From Albugo candida (lineage: Eukaryota > Oomycota > Peronosporomycetes > Albuginales > Albuginaceae), in contig CAJNAR010000157.1 in NCBI GenBank assembly GCA_905220665.1, forward strand, positions 496,001 through 560,000: a DNA stretch of 64,000 nt, in the 5' to 3' direction. Under the pieces are notes generated by a model. The model was not told where the DNA came from. It worked only from the letters and a program-made list of their open reading frames with translations, and did no database searches. The position numbers and the translations under genes are program-made. Below, piece by piece: positions 20,882 to 31,117 of this stretch. Every line of letters begins with the position of its first letter. Within the stretch, counting starts at the first letter, position 1.

Positions 20882-21928
20882 ATGTCTTTTGGTGCAAAAC
20901 TATCCAACACTCCTGATTTTGTGATCAACAAATTGGAACTTTATAAAATACAACGTCGTCTTTCACACTCTATCTTTGGCGATGTTTTTCTATGTAAGCA
21001 CAAACTGACAAATCAATTGGTCGCAGTTAAGAGAGTGTCGCTTGAATGTACACCAGAACAATTCAAACTTGAAACACGCAAACTCATTCGAGAGAATGTT
21101 GAATTCGAAGTGGAAATTCATCGGGATCTAGCTACCAAAGAAAAGTTTCAAACTAAAAATGAGAACATCTTGCGTATGTTGGACGAAATTCAATACGACA
21201 ATTGTGTGTACATGATTTTTGAGTACTGTGAGCGAGGAGATTTATTCGGTATTGTGGATAATGCCAAACATGGAAGAGTATCTCAATCTGAAGTCGTACA
21301 TTATTTCAGGCAGATTTTACGAGGTGTTCATTTTCTGCACACAAATGGGTACGCTCATCGCGATTTATCATTAGAAAATGTGCTGGTGACGAGTGATGGA
21401 ACTTGTAAGCTAGGTGATTTTGGACTAGCATCGTATGCATGCGCAAGTTGCTGTGATTCAGTTGGAAAACCATCCTACATGGCCCCAGAAGTATTGAAAG
21501 GAATATATTGGGATCCAGTAAGAGCTGATATTTGGTCACTGGGTATTATATTATTCATATTGGTGGCAGGGACACCTCCATTCGAGTATCCGCATCCATC
21601 GGATCCAAGATATCGAGCACTTTCTAGTCATGGAGCAGGCATTCTGCTGAGAAAATGGAAACTACATGATCAAGTATCACCTGCCGCGATAGAATTGATG
21701 GATGGAATGTTACAAGTTGATCCAAAGCGACGAATTTCGATTGAACAGATTCTGAAGCATCCTTATATTTATGCAGCTCAAAACGAATGCTCGTCGAAAG
21801 TGTCCTGTTTTGACACTGCATTGTCTTGCCCATTGGCATCAAGTGGGAAGGATAATTGCCTGGCACTTTCTCTGCAAGCAGTCTTCCACAAGCGCATCAA
21901 GTCACAAGAATTGCGAATAGAAGCGTAA
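20882..21928 (+). CDS. CAMK-like serine/threonine protein kinase
   Basis: A 348-aa single-exon kinase. Lys50 (VAVK) anchors ATP. The catalytic loop is HRDLSLEN (159-166), with Asp161 present but Ser in place of the usual Lys at 163. DFG is at 179-181, APE at 201-203, and WSLGIILFILVAGTPPF is the CAMK/SNF1-type F-helix. The glycine loop is weak: RRLSHSIFGDVFLC has one of three glycines. An insertion at about 57-85 precedes the C-helix. C-terminal residues 310-348 form a short non-kinase tail. Substrates and regulators unknown. Activity is likely, but altered ATP-loop geometry should be considered. Confidence 0.85.
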   Translation: MSFGAKLSNTPDFVINKLELYKIQRRLSHSIFGDVFLCKHKLTNQLVAVKRVSLECTPEQFKLETRKLIRENVEFEVEIHRDLATKEKFQTKNENILRMLDEIQYDNCVYMIFEYCERGDLFGIVDNAKHGRVSQSEVVHYFRQILRGVHFLHTNGYAHRDLSLENVLVTSDGTCKLGDFGLASYACASCCDSVGKPSYMAPEVLKGIYWDPVRADIWSLGIILFILVAGTPPFEYPHPSDPRYRALSSHGAGILLRKWKLHDQVSPAAIELMDGMLQVDPKRRISIEQILKHPYIYAAQNECSSKVSCFDTALSCPLASSGKDNCLALSLQAVFHKRIKSQELRIEA

Positions 21929-22003
21929 AGTTTTTATGTGTAATAGCGTACTATTTAATGTGTTTCTTTAAAGTAAAATGCGAAGTTTGATCATTTTTGT
22001 TAA

Positions 22004-22354
22004 TTATGACGACAAGATGATTCCGATTGCAATAAAGATCAATATCTTCCAGCCAAGTAAGAAAACGAGCAACGCTGTTACGGCGATTTTGTATATCTTG
22101 ACTTGTCGTGGACGGAGGGAGTAAAATCCGGGGATTGTCACGCTTTGATTGAGTCTTAAGGTTCTGATCACTCGTGCAATCCATGAAGCTTCTCCTGGCG
22201 CACGATGCGTTTCATCAACGCTTGACGGGACAGTTCCGTAATTCATCGTCTTTATGTTTGATGTAGAGCGATTAATCGGTTGCTGCTGTTGATTTTGTGA
22301 CTTAATCCGTGGATCATCATCGGCAACAATCTCCCCATTCAAAATGTGAACCAT
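22004..22354 (-). CDS. FAM241-like (DUF4605) small single-pass membrane protein
   Basis: 116 aa, single exon. The opening MVHILNGEIVADDDPRI closely follows the signature of FAM241 proteins (MVRIL-NGEIV-DDDPR). A Gln/Ser-rich linker is followed by one membrane helix near the C-terminus (VTALLVFLLGWKILIFIAIG, about 92-111). Animal relatives are tail-anchored in ER or lysosomal membranes with a poorly known role. A 5' leader intron could end at the TTTTGCAG just before the ATG. Its end faces the kinase gene end, 75 bp away. Confidence 0.65.
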   Translation of the reverse strand: MVHILNGEIVADDDPRIKSQNQQQQPINRSTSNIKTMNYGTVPSSVDETHRAPGEASWIARVIRTLRLNQSVTIPGFYSLRPRQVKIYKIAVTALLVFLLGWKILIFIAIGIILSS

Positions 22355-22387
22355 CGGCTGCCTGCAAAAGTTATGTACTCTAAGACT

Positions 22388-23470
22388 TTATATACATTTA
22401 TGTTGGTTGCTCAACTTTCTGCTAAATTGCATCGCCTTTTGTCTGCGCATCGCTGCGTTGGACGTCATCTCGTTTGACTGAACTTGAATTTTGAAGTTGG
22501 ACAATCCATATCGTGCCTTTGGACGCGATTGGTATCGATACACATGCTCATTTAGAAGAAGGTGATCGCCGTCTCGATGAAGTATACTTCGCTTTGCTGA
22601 TTGCGGTGAAGGATATGTGGTAGCAGTATCCCTACGAGATCCGATCTGTATATTTACATTCGTGTCACCTGCTGGATGCTTCGCCGATCGACTCTCTGTC
22701 TCTTTATCAGGCGCTGTACTCTGCGTCATGAGTGATTTCCTAGCATCTAAGAGCACAGTCGCAATGTTGTTGGTAGTGAGAGTTGCTGGGAAATTAAGCA
22801 ATGGTTCTACCCCACTTTCCAATGCAAAACGATTGAGGAATTTCCGGGCCGAAGTAGTGAGAGCAGCAATGACTGTGTTTTCATCATAATGTGATAAAAG
22901 TAGTTTGATAGTGTCGACTGCTACAGCAACTCGTGTGATTTGCAACATTATGTGATACCATTGTGTGTCTTTTGGGCAGGATAAGCTCTCATTTTCTTCC
23001 ACGCTCGAATTTACTTTATCGAGACATTTTTCTCTGCACGCTTTCAGCGCACTTGAGATTTTGCATAGTTTTGTGTGAGTGATGTCACGCATACGCAGCG
23101 AAAGAAAACTTATATCCTTGCGTAAATCTCTCAGCATTACATTGAATACGCTGTCAAAATTATAATCTTCACCATTGAAATCTGCAGGAATGTCTTTCTC
23201 GATTTTATATGATTCCAACGAGGGATCTGAGCTCTGTGATTCCGTAAAATTCTCCATTCTATTTCCACTGTCATTGTTGAATGCCGCGTCTCCTTTGTGT
23301 TCAACTCCCTCCAACATCGATTCAGAGTGCGCGTCCTTATCGTAAAAAGTGTATGCTTCCCCAAATGCATCAGAATGTCTCAACATGGCGTCCAAAAATG
23401 CGACTGATTCTCTTGCATCCTTGATTATATCTGTTGTTGACTTGGAGGACAAAGACGATGCGGAATTCAT
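22388..23470 (-). CDS. Hypothetical protein, 360 aa, no recognised domain
   Basis: A single ATG-initiated open frame of 361 codons without internal stops, tightly packed between two genes, so probably real. Residues 1-100 are acidic and Ser-rich, as in a disordered region. About 105-235 is helical (repeated hydrophobic/charged pattern; VMLRDLRKDISFLSLRMRDI). The last 100 residues are basic and Arg/Ser/Gln-rich (AAMRRQKAMQFSRKLSNQ). No membrane segment or signal peptide. It starts 125 bp from the divergent SANT/Myb-like gene. Confidence 0.6.
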   Translation of the reverse strand: MNSASSLSSKSTTDIIKDARESVAFLDAMLRHSDAFGEAYTFYDKDAHSESMLEGVEHKGDAAFNNDSGNRMENFTESQSSDPSLESYKIEKDIPADFNGEDYNFDSVFNVMLRDLRKDISFLSLRMRDITHTKLCKISSALKACREKCLDKVNSSVEENESLSCPKDTQWYHIMLQITRVAVAVDTIKLLLSHYDENTVIAALTTSARKFLNRFALESGVEPLLNFPATLTTNNIATVLLDARKSLMTQSTAPDKETESRSAKHPAGDTNVNIQIGSRRDTATTYPSPQSAKRSILHRDGDHLLLNEHVYRYQSRPKARYGLSNFKIQVQSNEMTSNAAMRRQKAMQFSRKLSNQHKCI

Positions 23471-23595
23471 GTTCGCGACCTTTTAGCACTCGCACGTTAC
23501 ATTTTGTTTCAGTGCCAAAATGGCCGAAAAGTGATTCACAAGCATTTCGTCATCAGCAAGGATACTTTTATCCAATCAAGCGTCGCAACGAAATT

Positions 23596-26220
23596 ATGAT
23601 AATTTCCGACGGCGAATTTGGTGTAATGCAGCGTGCGTCCACTAGAGAAGGCGAACAAGACAGTGATACAGGCTCTCCAATTGCAGAAAGAACACGTACG
23701 AAATTATCATTGGAGAACGTATCATTGGATCAACTCGAATCATACCTTGAAGAACTCTCTGACAATGAATCGATCATTTTTGAGGCACAAGAAGTTGGTG
23801 ATCATGGCGCTTACCAACAGTTTTTGGCGTCTCTATTACCGCAAGAAACAGAAAATCTCTCATTTCTGGATGTGGGACGTCAAGTAGAAGAAGAAGATGA
23901 GGAAGAGTATGTTCCCGATGACGAAGAAGAAGAGGATCGATCACAACACAATCAGATGCGTATTTCTAAAAAAGAAGTCGAAGAGCTCATTTTAGACTCG
24001 CGCGATTCCAAATTTCAATTACGACAAAAGAAAGGGAGACATAAATTGTCTCGACAGTATATAACTTTATGCAAACCTTCAGACGATTCGATGTTAAGCA
24101 AAACGGAAGGCAAAAATATACTGAATTGTGACGAGAATGTCGTGAAATCTGATACTTTACAAGAGAAATACGATGTAAGCTTTCCAAGCGAAACTATTGC
24201 TAATGAGACCGCCCACTCGCTTCCGAATATCGATAATGAGCTATTTGAACGCATTCGACAACAACTCTATGGAAGTTTGCAACAGAAGCAATGTGTCCAA
24301 TTATCTTCACAAATGCATAAACACTTGCAATTATTATTGCAAAATTATTATCATTTAGTCTCCATTAACGATGATTTTACAAGCACTAAGGAACAGAGTA
24401 GCGTAGGAAGAGAATGCTTTCGACTTTTGGCATTTCTGCAACGACAAAGCAAGCAAGTCCAACTGCATCGAGACGCATTACTGTCACGAGTCAGCAATGT
24501 TCCCACATCAAAGCAAACAGACGTAGAAGACCTTCCTCCAACTGCCCAGGTGATTCCAGAGGTCAATACTCTCGAGCACACAGAATTTGATGCACAATTG
24601 AAAAAGACAACACCTATCAAACAACGAAGAGTGACAAGAGCACTTTCATCCGCACGCGCGGCAATGACACATCCTTCCATGTTTGAGCTTGTGGGCGCTG
24701 AAACAATTGACACGATTTGTACAAAATTTTCTCAAAAGTGCACAATTGACGAGAAAAAGGATCTTTTGCTGAAGCATTTATTCTTCTTGGATCGTCATCT
24801 TCTACATCCAACAAAAAAAGAATCTAAAGTGGTCTTTAGTCAGGCGGAAGAAAACTTATTACTCGCAGGCGTCAAACAATTTGGAAATCGAAATGATTCA
24901 TGGGTACACATTCAACAACACTTTTTACCGACTAAACGACAGGATTTATTACGATCTCGCTTCTTTTATTTGATCAGTAAAAGAGCTCTGCCTTCCTCTG
25001 AAAATAAAGTCAAAGCGTGGCACAGGAAATTTCCAACTCGCAGAGGTGGAATGTGGCTGCTCGAAGAAGACGTTTGCATCAGTAGAGGACTAGTCCAGTT
25101 TTCTCGTGATCGAGCTTTGTATCACAAAATTGCGTCACAAATGATGCCGTATCGCCACCGAGTCGAAATTCGGAAACGGGCGGAATTTCTGCGAGGGAAT
25201 TACAAGCGCCTCTGTACGGAGAAAAATGGATCGAAAAGTGATACAAGAGCTCCGTCAAAGCCTGATGACTTGACAAATGCGCCACTTCATGACACTACAG
25301 ATAATACGATCGGCTTTTTAAAAGCAATGCGCGATCACTATGAGCAGGAGCTGACCCAAAAGGTTAAAAATGAGCTAAAACGGGCTGCCGATGCAAAGTG
25401 TATGAAGCATACAAAAGCACCCGAAAAAAACGTGGTATCTTGTTCCAAAACGGAAAGCGAGACACAGAACAAGAACAGCCAAGATTCGCTGGATTGTGAT
25501 CGTAAAACCTTTCACCCTCTTCTCTTTTATACACCTTGGGCGTTGTTGTGTCCAGGCTTGTTACTGGAAAATACCTGTACACACAATTTACCGTCACAGG
25601 TGGAAGACGAACATATTTCCAATTTCCAGACGAATCGAGAAGCTTTGTTTGAAAAATGGAGCGAAAATGTATCTGTCAATGTGAATAACGAGGAGATTTG
25701 TGATCCGTATCTATTAAATTTTGATGACGATACCGAATTTGAGCAAGAGGAACTGTCAAGCTCCGAGGAAGGAAGCGAGCAGGATACGAATGTCGACCTT
25801 GATGATGACATGCTCACGAGATCGAATGACAGTTACTTCAATGCGTTTTCTTTAAAGCATACTTTGCGTCTTAGCGATCTTGATCAGCCACCAAATGAGA
25901 GAACATTACGAGCGCTCAACGCACTGGAACGTCGAATTTTGGGCAAGTCGACTCAGTTTGATGAAACTTCCGTCCCGACGGAAACGTACGACAGAGATCA
26001 CATGACATTAAACTCGGAACGAGATCGATACCGATATAAAATGTTATTTCCGGATGGAGAAAGTTCATCGGAAGGCGAATTTGAGTGTGAAGAATTGCTC
26101 GAGAGCTCAAGCGATACTGAAGATGATATTGTGCGCGATCTCAAGAAGCAACGCTATCACATTGAGGACCACATATCCGAAACCACAAACGATATGAAGA
26201 AAAGACGCTTTATCGTGTAG
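23596..26220 (+). CDS. Acidic nuclear protein with SANT/Myb-like segments (GON4-like)
   Basis: 874 aa from the ATG at 23596; the frame extends upstream to an ATG at 23458, but that would overlap the divergent gene's start. Acidic runs (EEEDEEEYVPDDEEEE at about 95-115; LDDD and SSEEGSEQD blocks near 700) flank a central region with a SANT/Myb-like segment, FSQAEENLLLAGVKQFG..SWVHIQQHFL (about 415-460). A second weaker tryptophan-containing segment starts GGMWLLEEDVCISRGLVQF. This combination resembles GON4L-type chromatin co-factors. DNA contact or histone binding is inferred only. It converges on the RRM gene with a 36-bp gap. Confidence 0.65.
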   Translation: MIISDGEFGVMQRASTREGEQDSDTGSPIAERTRTKLSLENVSLDQLESYLEELSDNESIIFEAQEVGDHGAYQQFLASLLPQETENLSFLDVGRQVEEEDEEEYVPDDEEEEDRSQHNQMRISKKEVEELILDSRDSKFQLRQKKGRHKLSRQYITLCKPSDDSMLSKTEGKNILNCDENVVKSDTLQEKYDVSFPSETIANETAHSLPNIDNELFERIRQQLYGSLQQKQCVQLSSQMHKHLQLLLQNYYHLVSINDDFTSTKEQSSVGRECFRLLAFLQRQSKQVQLHRDALLSRVSNVPTSKQTDVEDLPPTAQVIPEVNTLEHTEFDAQLKKTTPIKQRRVTRALSSARAAMTHPSMFELVGAETIDTICTKFSQKCTIDEKKDLLLKHLFFLDRHLLHPTKKESKVVFSQAEENLLLAGVKQFGNRNDSWVHIQQHFLPTKRQDLLRSRFFYLISKRALPSSENKVKAWHRKFPTRRGGMWLLEEDVCISRGLVQFSRDRALYHKIASQMMPYRHRVEIRKRAEFLRGNYKRLCTEKNGSKSDTRAPSKPDDLTNAPLHDTTDNTIGFLKAMRDHYEQELTQKVKNELKRAADAKCMKHTKAPEKNVVSCSKTESETQNKNSQDSLDCDRKTFHPLLFYTPWALLCPGLLLENTCTHNLPSQVEDEHISNFQTNREALFEKWSENVSVNVNNEEICDPYLLNFDDDTEFEQEELSSSEEGSEQDTNVDLDDDMLTRSNDSYFNAFSLKHTLRLSDLDQPPNERTLRALNALERRILGKSTQFDETSVPTETYDRDHMTLNSERDRYRYKMLFPDGESSSEGEFECEELLESSSDTEDDIVRDLKKQRYHIEDHISETTNDMKKRRFIV

Positions 26221-26256
26221 TAATTATGGCAAAAGTAGTAGTCGAAAGCATGTGAG

Positions 26257-26805
26257 TCATCTTATTTTACGCTTTTTTGATTTTTTTCGAGTCGCTACTT
26301 TTTGTGAAAGACTCTGAAGAATTAAATTCTCATCGTCCAATTGAGTTTGTGATTGTTGTGACAGCGGATTGGAAAGCAGTAATTGAGTGCGTCCACTAAG
26401 GAGATCACGTAAGCCTTCATCCATTTCGAATCTGACGTGCTCGTCGCGATCAAAGGCTACTGCTGCTTTCATGCTGGCGGCTCCATTGAATTGCAAACTC
26501 TACAAATCTTTGATCAGTTTGAATTTCAATAGCATAGAAACTTACATTGTCATTGACAGCTTCTACTGCGCAATTCGCTTCTTGTTTTGTTTTGTATTGG
26601 AGAAATATAAAGCCGGGTGCAGTCCTATCCGTTTGATTGTAATGAGCCTAAAGCGTATGGAAACTGATACTCTGCCTCGTAGATTCTATGTTTGATAATT
26701 TACTTTGCTCGATTGAATCTCTCCAAAAGCACCAAAGTATTCTCTGATTTGGCTCTCATTTGCACACAATTCGGACGGTACATTTCCGAGCCAAATACGA
26801 CCCAT
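26257..26805 (-). CDS. Small RRM RNA-binding protein, 3 exons
   Basis: Exons 26805..26704, 26647..26546 and 26499..26257 give 148 aa. A single RRM spans the exons: RNP2 is IWLGNV near the start, and RNP1 is PGFIFLQYKT in exon 2. The second half is a short helical linker ending in a basic nuclear-localisation-like tail (KKSKKRKIR). It could be a nucleolar or splicing RNA-binding protein. The fold is clear, the role is not. It is divergent from the PhyH gene; only 34 bp separate the two start codons. Confidence 0.8.
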
Positions 26806-26839
26806 TTATTACTCAATTAAGTATATCGCTTATGTGATA

Positions 26840-27918
26840 ATGACGTCCAATGACGATTTTCGGGTGGTCGAGAGAGATTATATTGACGAATTTATGAGAT
26901 TTGGAGTCGTTGTGATTCCTAATTTGCTCAGTACCTATGAAATCGAATGCACACGACAAGCTTTCCATCAAGATCTCTTACAATACGGCGTTGTGAGTAC
27001 CATAATGAGCTCATTTTAATTCTATCTGAATTACACTACGGGTAGGATCACACAAATCTCAAGGCGACAGGTGCCAGCTTGAGCTCGTTATCCAGCACGG
27101 GGGGAGCAGGCGGCATCCTCGATCTCTTCTATCCATATTGGCGCTTGAAAATTGCAGAACATGAGCGTATTTTTGCTACAATGACAGAGCTTTGGCGTCA
27201 TACGTATGCCGCACAACATCCTGATTTTGCTCATCCGTTTGGGGAATTTGACGCTCAACAGGGATTTATTTATATCGATCGAGTTTGCTATCGGCTACCG
27301 GATGATTTGGCTCGATTGCATGGGAAAAAGGCATCTCGACCACTACAACGGTCTCTAACACCTCATATCGACTGCTGTCCTTCTGATATGTATAATTCCG
27401 GAAAGGAATACCCACGATGGAGACCAATTCAATGCATCGCTGTTCTGACAGATAATGTAGAGGAAAACTCGGGAGGTTTTGAAGCTGTTTTAGGCTTCCA
27501 CAAAGAATTTGACGCTTATTTTAAACATCAACGGCTTCAGTCCAAAAGGTTGGACGCTGATCCACCAGTTTGCATTGGAGACTTCTCACCTTTACGAATG
27601 AAAGAAGATGGGTCTCTGATTGCACGATATCGACATATAAGCGCAAGGGCAGGAAGTGTGATATTTTTTGATTGGAGGATTCCGCATGCCAACAGTTATT
27701 ACCATAAAGGAACATGCCCTCGAGAAGCTATTTATACCGGATTCTTGCCCAATGTGAGAATTAATGAAAGATTTGCTGCAGAGCAATTACGACGGTATCA
27801 GAGCCGTTTGCTTCCAACAGATCACTGGCAGAAATTCCATTGTTGTGAGCAATACTCGGAACATGAATTCACAGATTTAGGCAAACGATTAATGGGAATG
27901 ATTCCATGGAATCAGTAG
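26840..27918 (+). CDS. Phytanoyl-CoA dioxygenase (PhyH) family protein, 2 exons
   Basis: Exons 26840..26992 and 27046..27918 (53-nt intron) give 341 aa. It is a Fe(II)/2-oxoglutarate oxygenase. The iron ligands are readable: His158 and Asp160 in LTPHIDCCP, and His265 in DWRIPHANSYYHKG. Arg278 (PREAIYTGF) is placed to bind 2-oxoglutarate. The N-terminal helix (RDYIDEFMRFGVVVIPNLL) is typical of the family. The substrate cannot be read from sequence; there is no peroxisomal targeting tail (ends WNQ). Confidence 0.82.
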
Positions 27919-28128
27919 AGTCGATAGACAATCGGTCCCTTCCATCTCATACTATCGATTCAGAAATGTGATTGTAGAGTCGATTCTGCCTTTAGTTTGC
28001 AATCACTTCTTCGTTAAGCTCTTTCGTGTTATTATCGTCACATCCTCCACAAATGTGATTCTTGAGCGCGGATGCAAGAATAGAATGAGATTCGAAAGGT
28101 CACTGAACTTGGCAAATCTTTTGGATCG

Positions 28129-30574
28129 ATGCAAAGCGCACAAAATCATAAAATTAATCTTTTATGGGAGCAGCTTCAAGCAGAGAATTCCACTTGCAAT
28201 AAACCTCACAGGCGTTCCACTGTTTTCTTACAATCAGAGCCAAAATCAGTTGATCATTTTGATAAAGCACAGCAATTTGCTGATCAAAAGGAACAAGGAG
28301 CCTGGAATCTCACTCATACGCTGAATCTTTTGAGTGATCAGGATCGAGTCGTACGAAAAAGAGCTTCTCTTGCTCTTCAGAAGCAGTATTTAGATCGAGA
28401 TAAGACATCGTTTATTTCGAAGAATGAGCTCGAGAGTATGGGCAAACCTCTATTTAAGCGATTCAACGATCCGGTTGAGAAAATTCGAGAAGTCTGCATC
28501 CGACTTGTAATTCTTCTGATACAACAGGAAGAAGATTTGATGGGTTATCTTCCGTACTTGATGCCAGCAATCACAAAGCGACTGCAATCGCAATACGTTT
28601 TTGACGAAGAAAACAACATATTCACACGTGACGCATTTCTTCATGATGCTTTTAAACGCGGACGTGTGATGGAAGAACGTGGTGCGACAGTGATGAATCC
28701 TCAAGAACCTTCCGAAGAGATTCGTCTTTTGTTCTTTGGGCTGATTGATACATTACTAAACTGCACATTTCAAAGAAAATCAAGCTCTCTATTACACGCT
28801 TATATATTCGACATTCTGCTTCTTCTGATCAGTGGTATCAATGACCAATACCATGACATTAACATCAAATGCTGTGAGATTCTGTCGCGAATTAGTAATG
28901 AAATGGTCTCTGTGATGAAAATCTTTTCTGTGGCATTTGTTCGAGGCGTGAAAAGATTGCTTGGTCACCATCTCGCTCGCGTTAGAATCGCAGCTATTAA
29001 TTGTATCCAGGTTCTAGTCACGTGTCCTGACTACAGCAAATGCCGAGGAAGTGGCACAGATGCGATTGATGATCTTTTAGGACATCGTGAAGAAAATGTG
29101 ATTCCGGTTGCTGCTTTTTATTGTGCGGAAATCAGAATCAACACATTCGCCAAACTCAACCAAGATGGCAATGTACTCGTTCGAAAGCACTTTTATGCGA
29201 TGATTATAGATTGGATGTGGAATCTGCCCAACCACTTTGATTATGAAGCAAAATTGATGCCTTATATTCTGAGTGCACTGAGTGATGAGAACGAATCGAT
29301 ATCGAATACGGCATTTGAGGCTCTTGAACAAATGGGAAAGCGATATGAGGAGGAACGAGGAGAGGAAATAATCGAGATGAAGCAGTATAATATTGACGGA
29401 AGTAATCCCGCTTTCAACTATCAGCAGCCATTACCATCGTCATTTCGTAACAAACGTCCATCATTGGGTTCCAAATTATTTGTACGAAGTCGAACGAGAC
29501 GATTTCTCGCTACCGTCTTAAAGGAACTTCACAATTGGAGATCTCCCACGAAGAAACACGCAGCACGTCTTCTCAAAAATGTCATTGTTTACTCAGAAGA
29601 ATCGATAACTGTGGACACTCATTCGATCTTACAGATACTTTTAGCAAGATGGAAAGATAATGAGCTCAAATCAGACCTGGAAGAAATTGCCGAATTAACT
29701 GGTAGATTCTCTTCGCCAGATACCTACATGGATCTTGTGTTGGGATTTCTCCGCGTCGGATCCGCCAAGACTCAGTGTTTGACGTCCGATTTATTGCAAA
29801 GTGTCCTTGGGATTCTGGAACGTCTGATTATCGGCTCCCTTGATCAAAGTGTCTTACCGCACATTGGAGTGGTTGTGAATGTGATTTCGGTACCTCTTAT
29901 TTTGACCTTTACCCAAAAAGAAGTGAAAAAGTGTCTTGTGAATGTATCCCATCTTCTTTGCGAGATTCTGAGCAGTATAAGAATTCTACTCATGTGTTGA
30001 TTTGATACTGATACTAATACACATGTGATAGGAAGAGGATCGGATGCAATCACTGCTCACTTTTTGAGCTGCGGACGAATTCACGGCATGTATCAAATGA
30101 TGAAGCGGCTTGTATATATTTTCTTACATTTTGTGAGCGTCAACAACAAAAATGAATCACAGTTTTCAATGCGGTAAGTCTCAAGCGTGTAGGGCGGAGA
30201 CAAAATGTTTGAAATCATTTTTATGTGCGTTTTCTAGCGCTGAAGAATCGTTACAATTGTTGACCAAGTTGCATGAATATAAAGACATCTCCGCCTTATA
30301 TGAAAAGTACTTTGACTCACTATGGAAGGAGCTACTTGACAACGTGCGGGCTGGAAGCTTGGAAAAAGCTTCTGCAGAATGCTCAGTATTTAGTACATTG
30401 ACTGCCATACAAACATTGGGCGATCAAGTATCTCCGAAGCTTTTAAAGGCTGATACGACTCAGCGTCATCTTCGAGAAGTCATCCAAGAGATGAAAATAT
30501 TTGAAGCAGATTCCAGCGACGAAAGCAGAATCGCCAAACAATTGAATGTCCTCCGCGCTCTAATAATGAAATGA
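28129..30574 (+). CDS. DNAAF5: Dynein axonemal assembly factor 5 (HEATR2-like), 3 exons
   Basis: Exons 28129..29974, 30032..30173 and 30238..30574 give 774 aa. HEAT repeats fill the whole chain: LLSDQDRVVRKRASLALQ near the start, then KPLFKRFNDPVEKIREVCI and later LSDENESISNTAFEALEQ. It is a cytoplasmic factor for pre-assembly of axonemal dynein arms, so it goes with SPAG16 as evidence for motile flagella. The small middle exon is the least certain: it needs splice donors GTATAAG and GTAAGTC. Assignment to DNAAF5 rests on overall repeat pattern and recalled similarity; another HEAT-repeat protein is possible. Confidence 0.75.
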
Positions 30575-30643
30575 ACTGAAAAATACGATGCTACAGGAGT
30601 TTGGTCTGAATTTTGTATTGGAACTTATAGCGCAAACATCGAA

Positions 30644-30874
30644 TTATTCTTGTTTTAGCTGAGTTTGTTTCTGTCGAGATGCGAGCCAATTACGTCGAAC
30701 AAGGTAACTCCATATGACACACGGGAAAAATGGAATCAATATGACGTAAAATCCATCCACTGCGTCTGTGTAATGTGTAAGTCCATATAGTAGCAAACAC
30801 AAAACGCTGCAACACGTGTATACGTAATGAACGAAATTATAATTGATCGTAGCTGACGGAGTGAAAATTCCCAT
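30644..30874 (-). CDS. Small two-helix membrane protein, unknown function
   Basis: A 76-aa ATG-initiated ORF. Two hydrophobic segments (VHYVYTCCSVLCLLLYGL at about 15-32 and DGFYVILIPFFPCVIWSYLV at about 40-59) are linked by a short polar loop; the tail is basic and Gln-rich (RRNWLASRQKQTQLKQE). Short and with no named family, but the two-helix hairpin layout is not typical of chance ORFs. It lies between the DNAAF5 and ETF-QO gene ends or starts. Confidence 0.45.
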   Translation of the reverse strand: MGIFTPSATINYNFVHYVYTCCSVLCLLLYGLTHYTDAVDGFYVILIPFFPCVIWSYLVRRNWLASRQKQTQLKQE

Positions 30875-31117
30875 TATGGAAAAGAACCGTATCCAGCAAA
30901 AGTGATGAGCCCTGTCGCATCTCGCACGAAATTCGACAATTACTTATTTCAAATGTATTGTTAACAAACACGAGCGTTCGGAACAGCTTTTGTGAAAAAG
31001 TATGATTGCGCTAATTGCCATTTTCATAGCATCTCCATAAAGATCACTCACATAAGCTCACTAATCGCAAGCACGAAGGATTAGTACAATCGATAACTGC
31101 ATAGGAACACAAACGTA

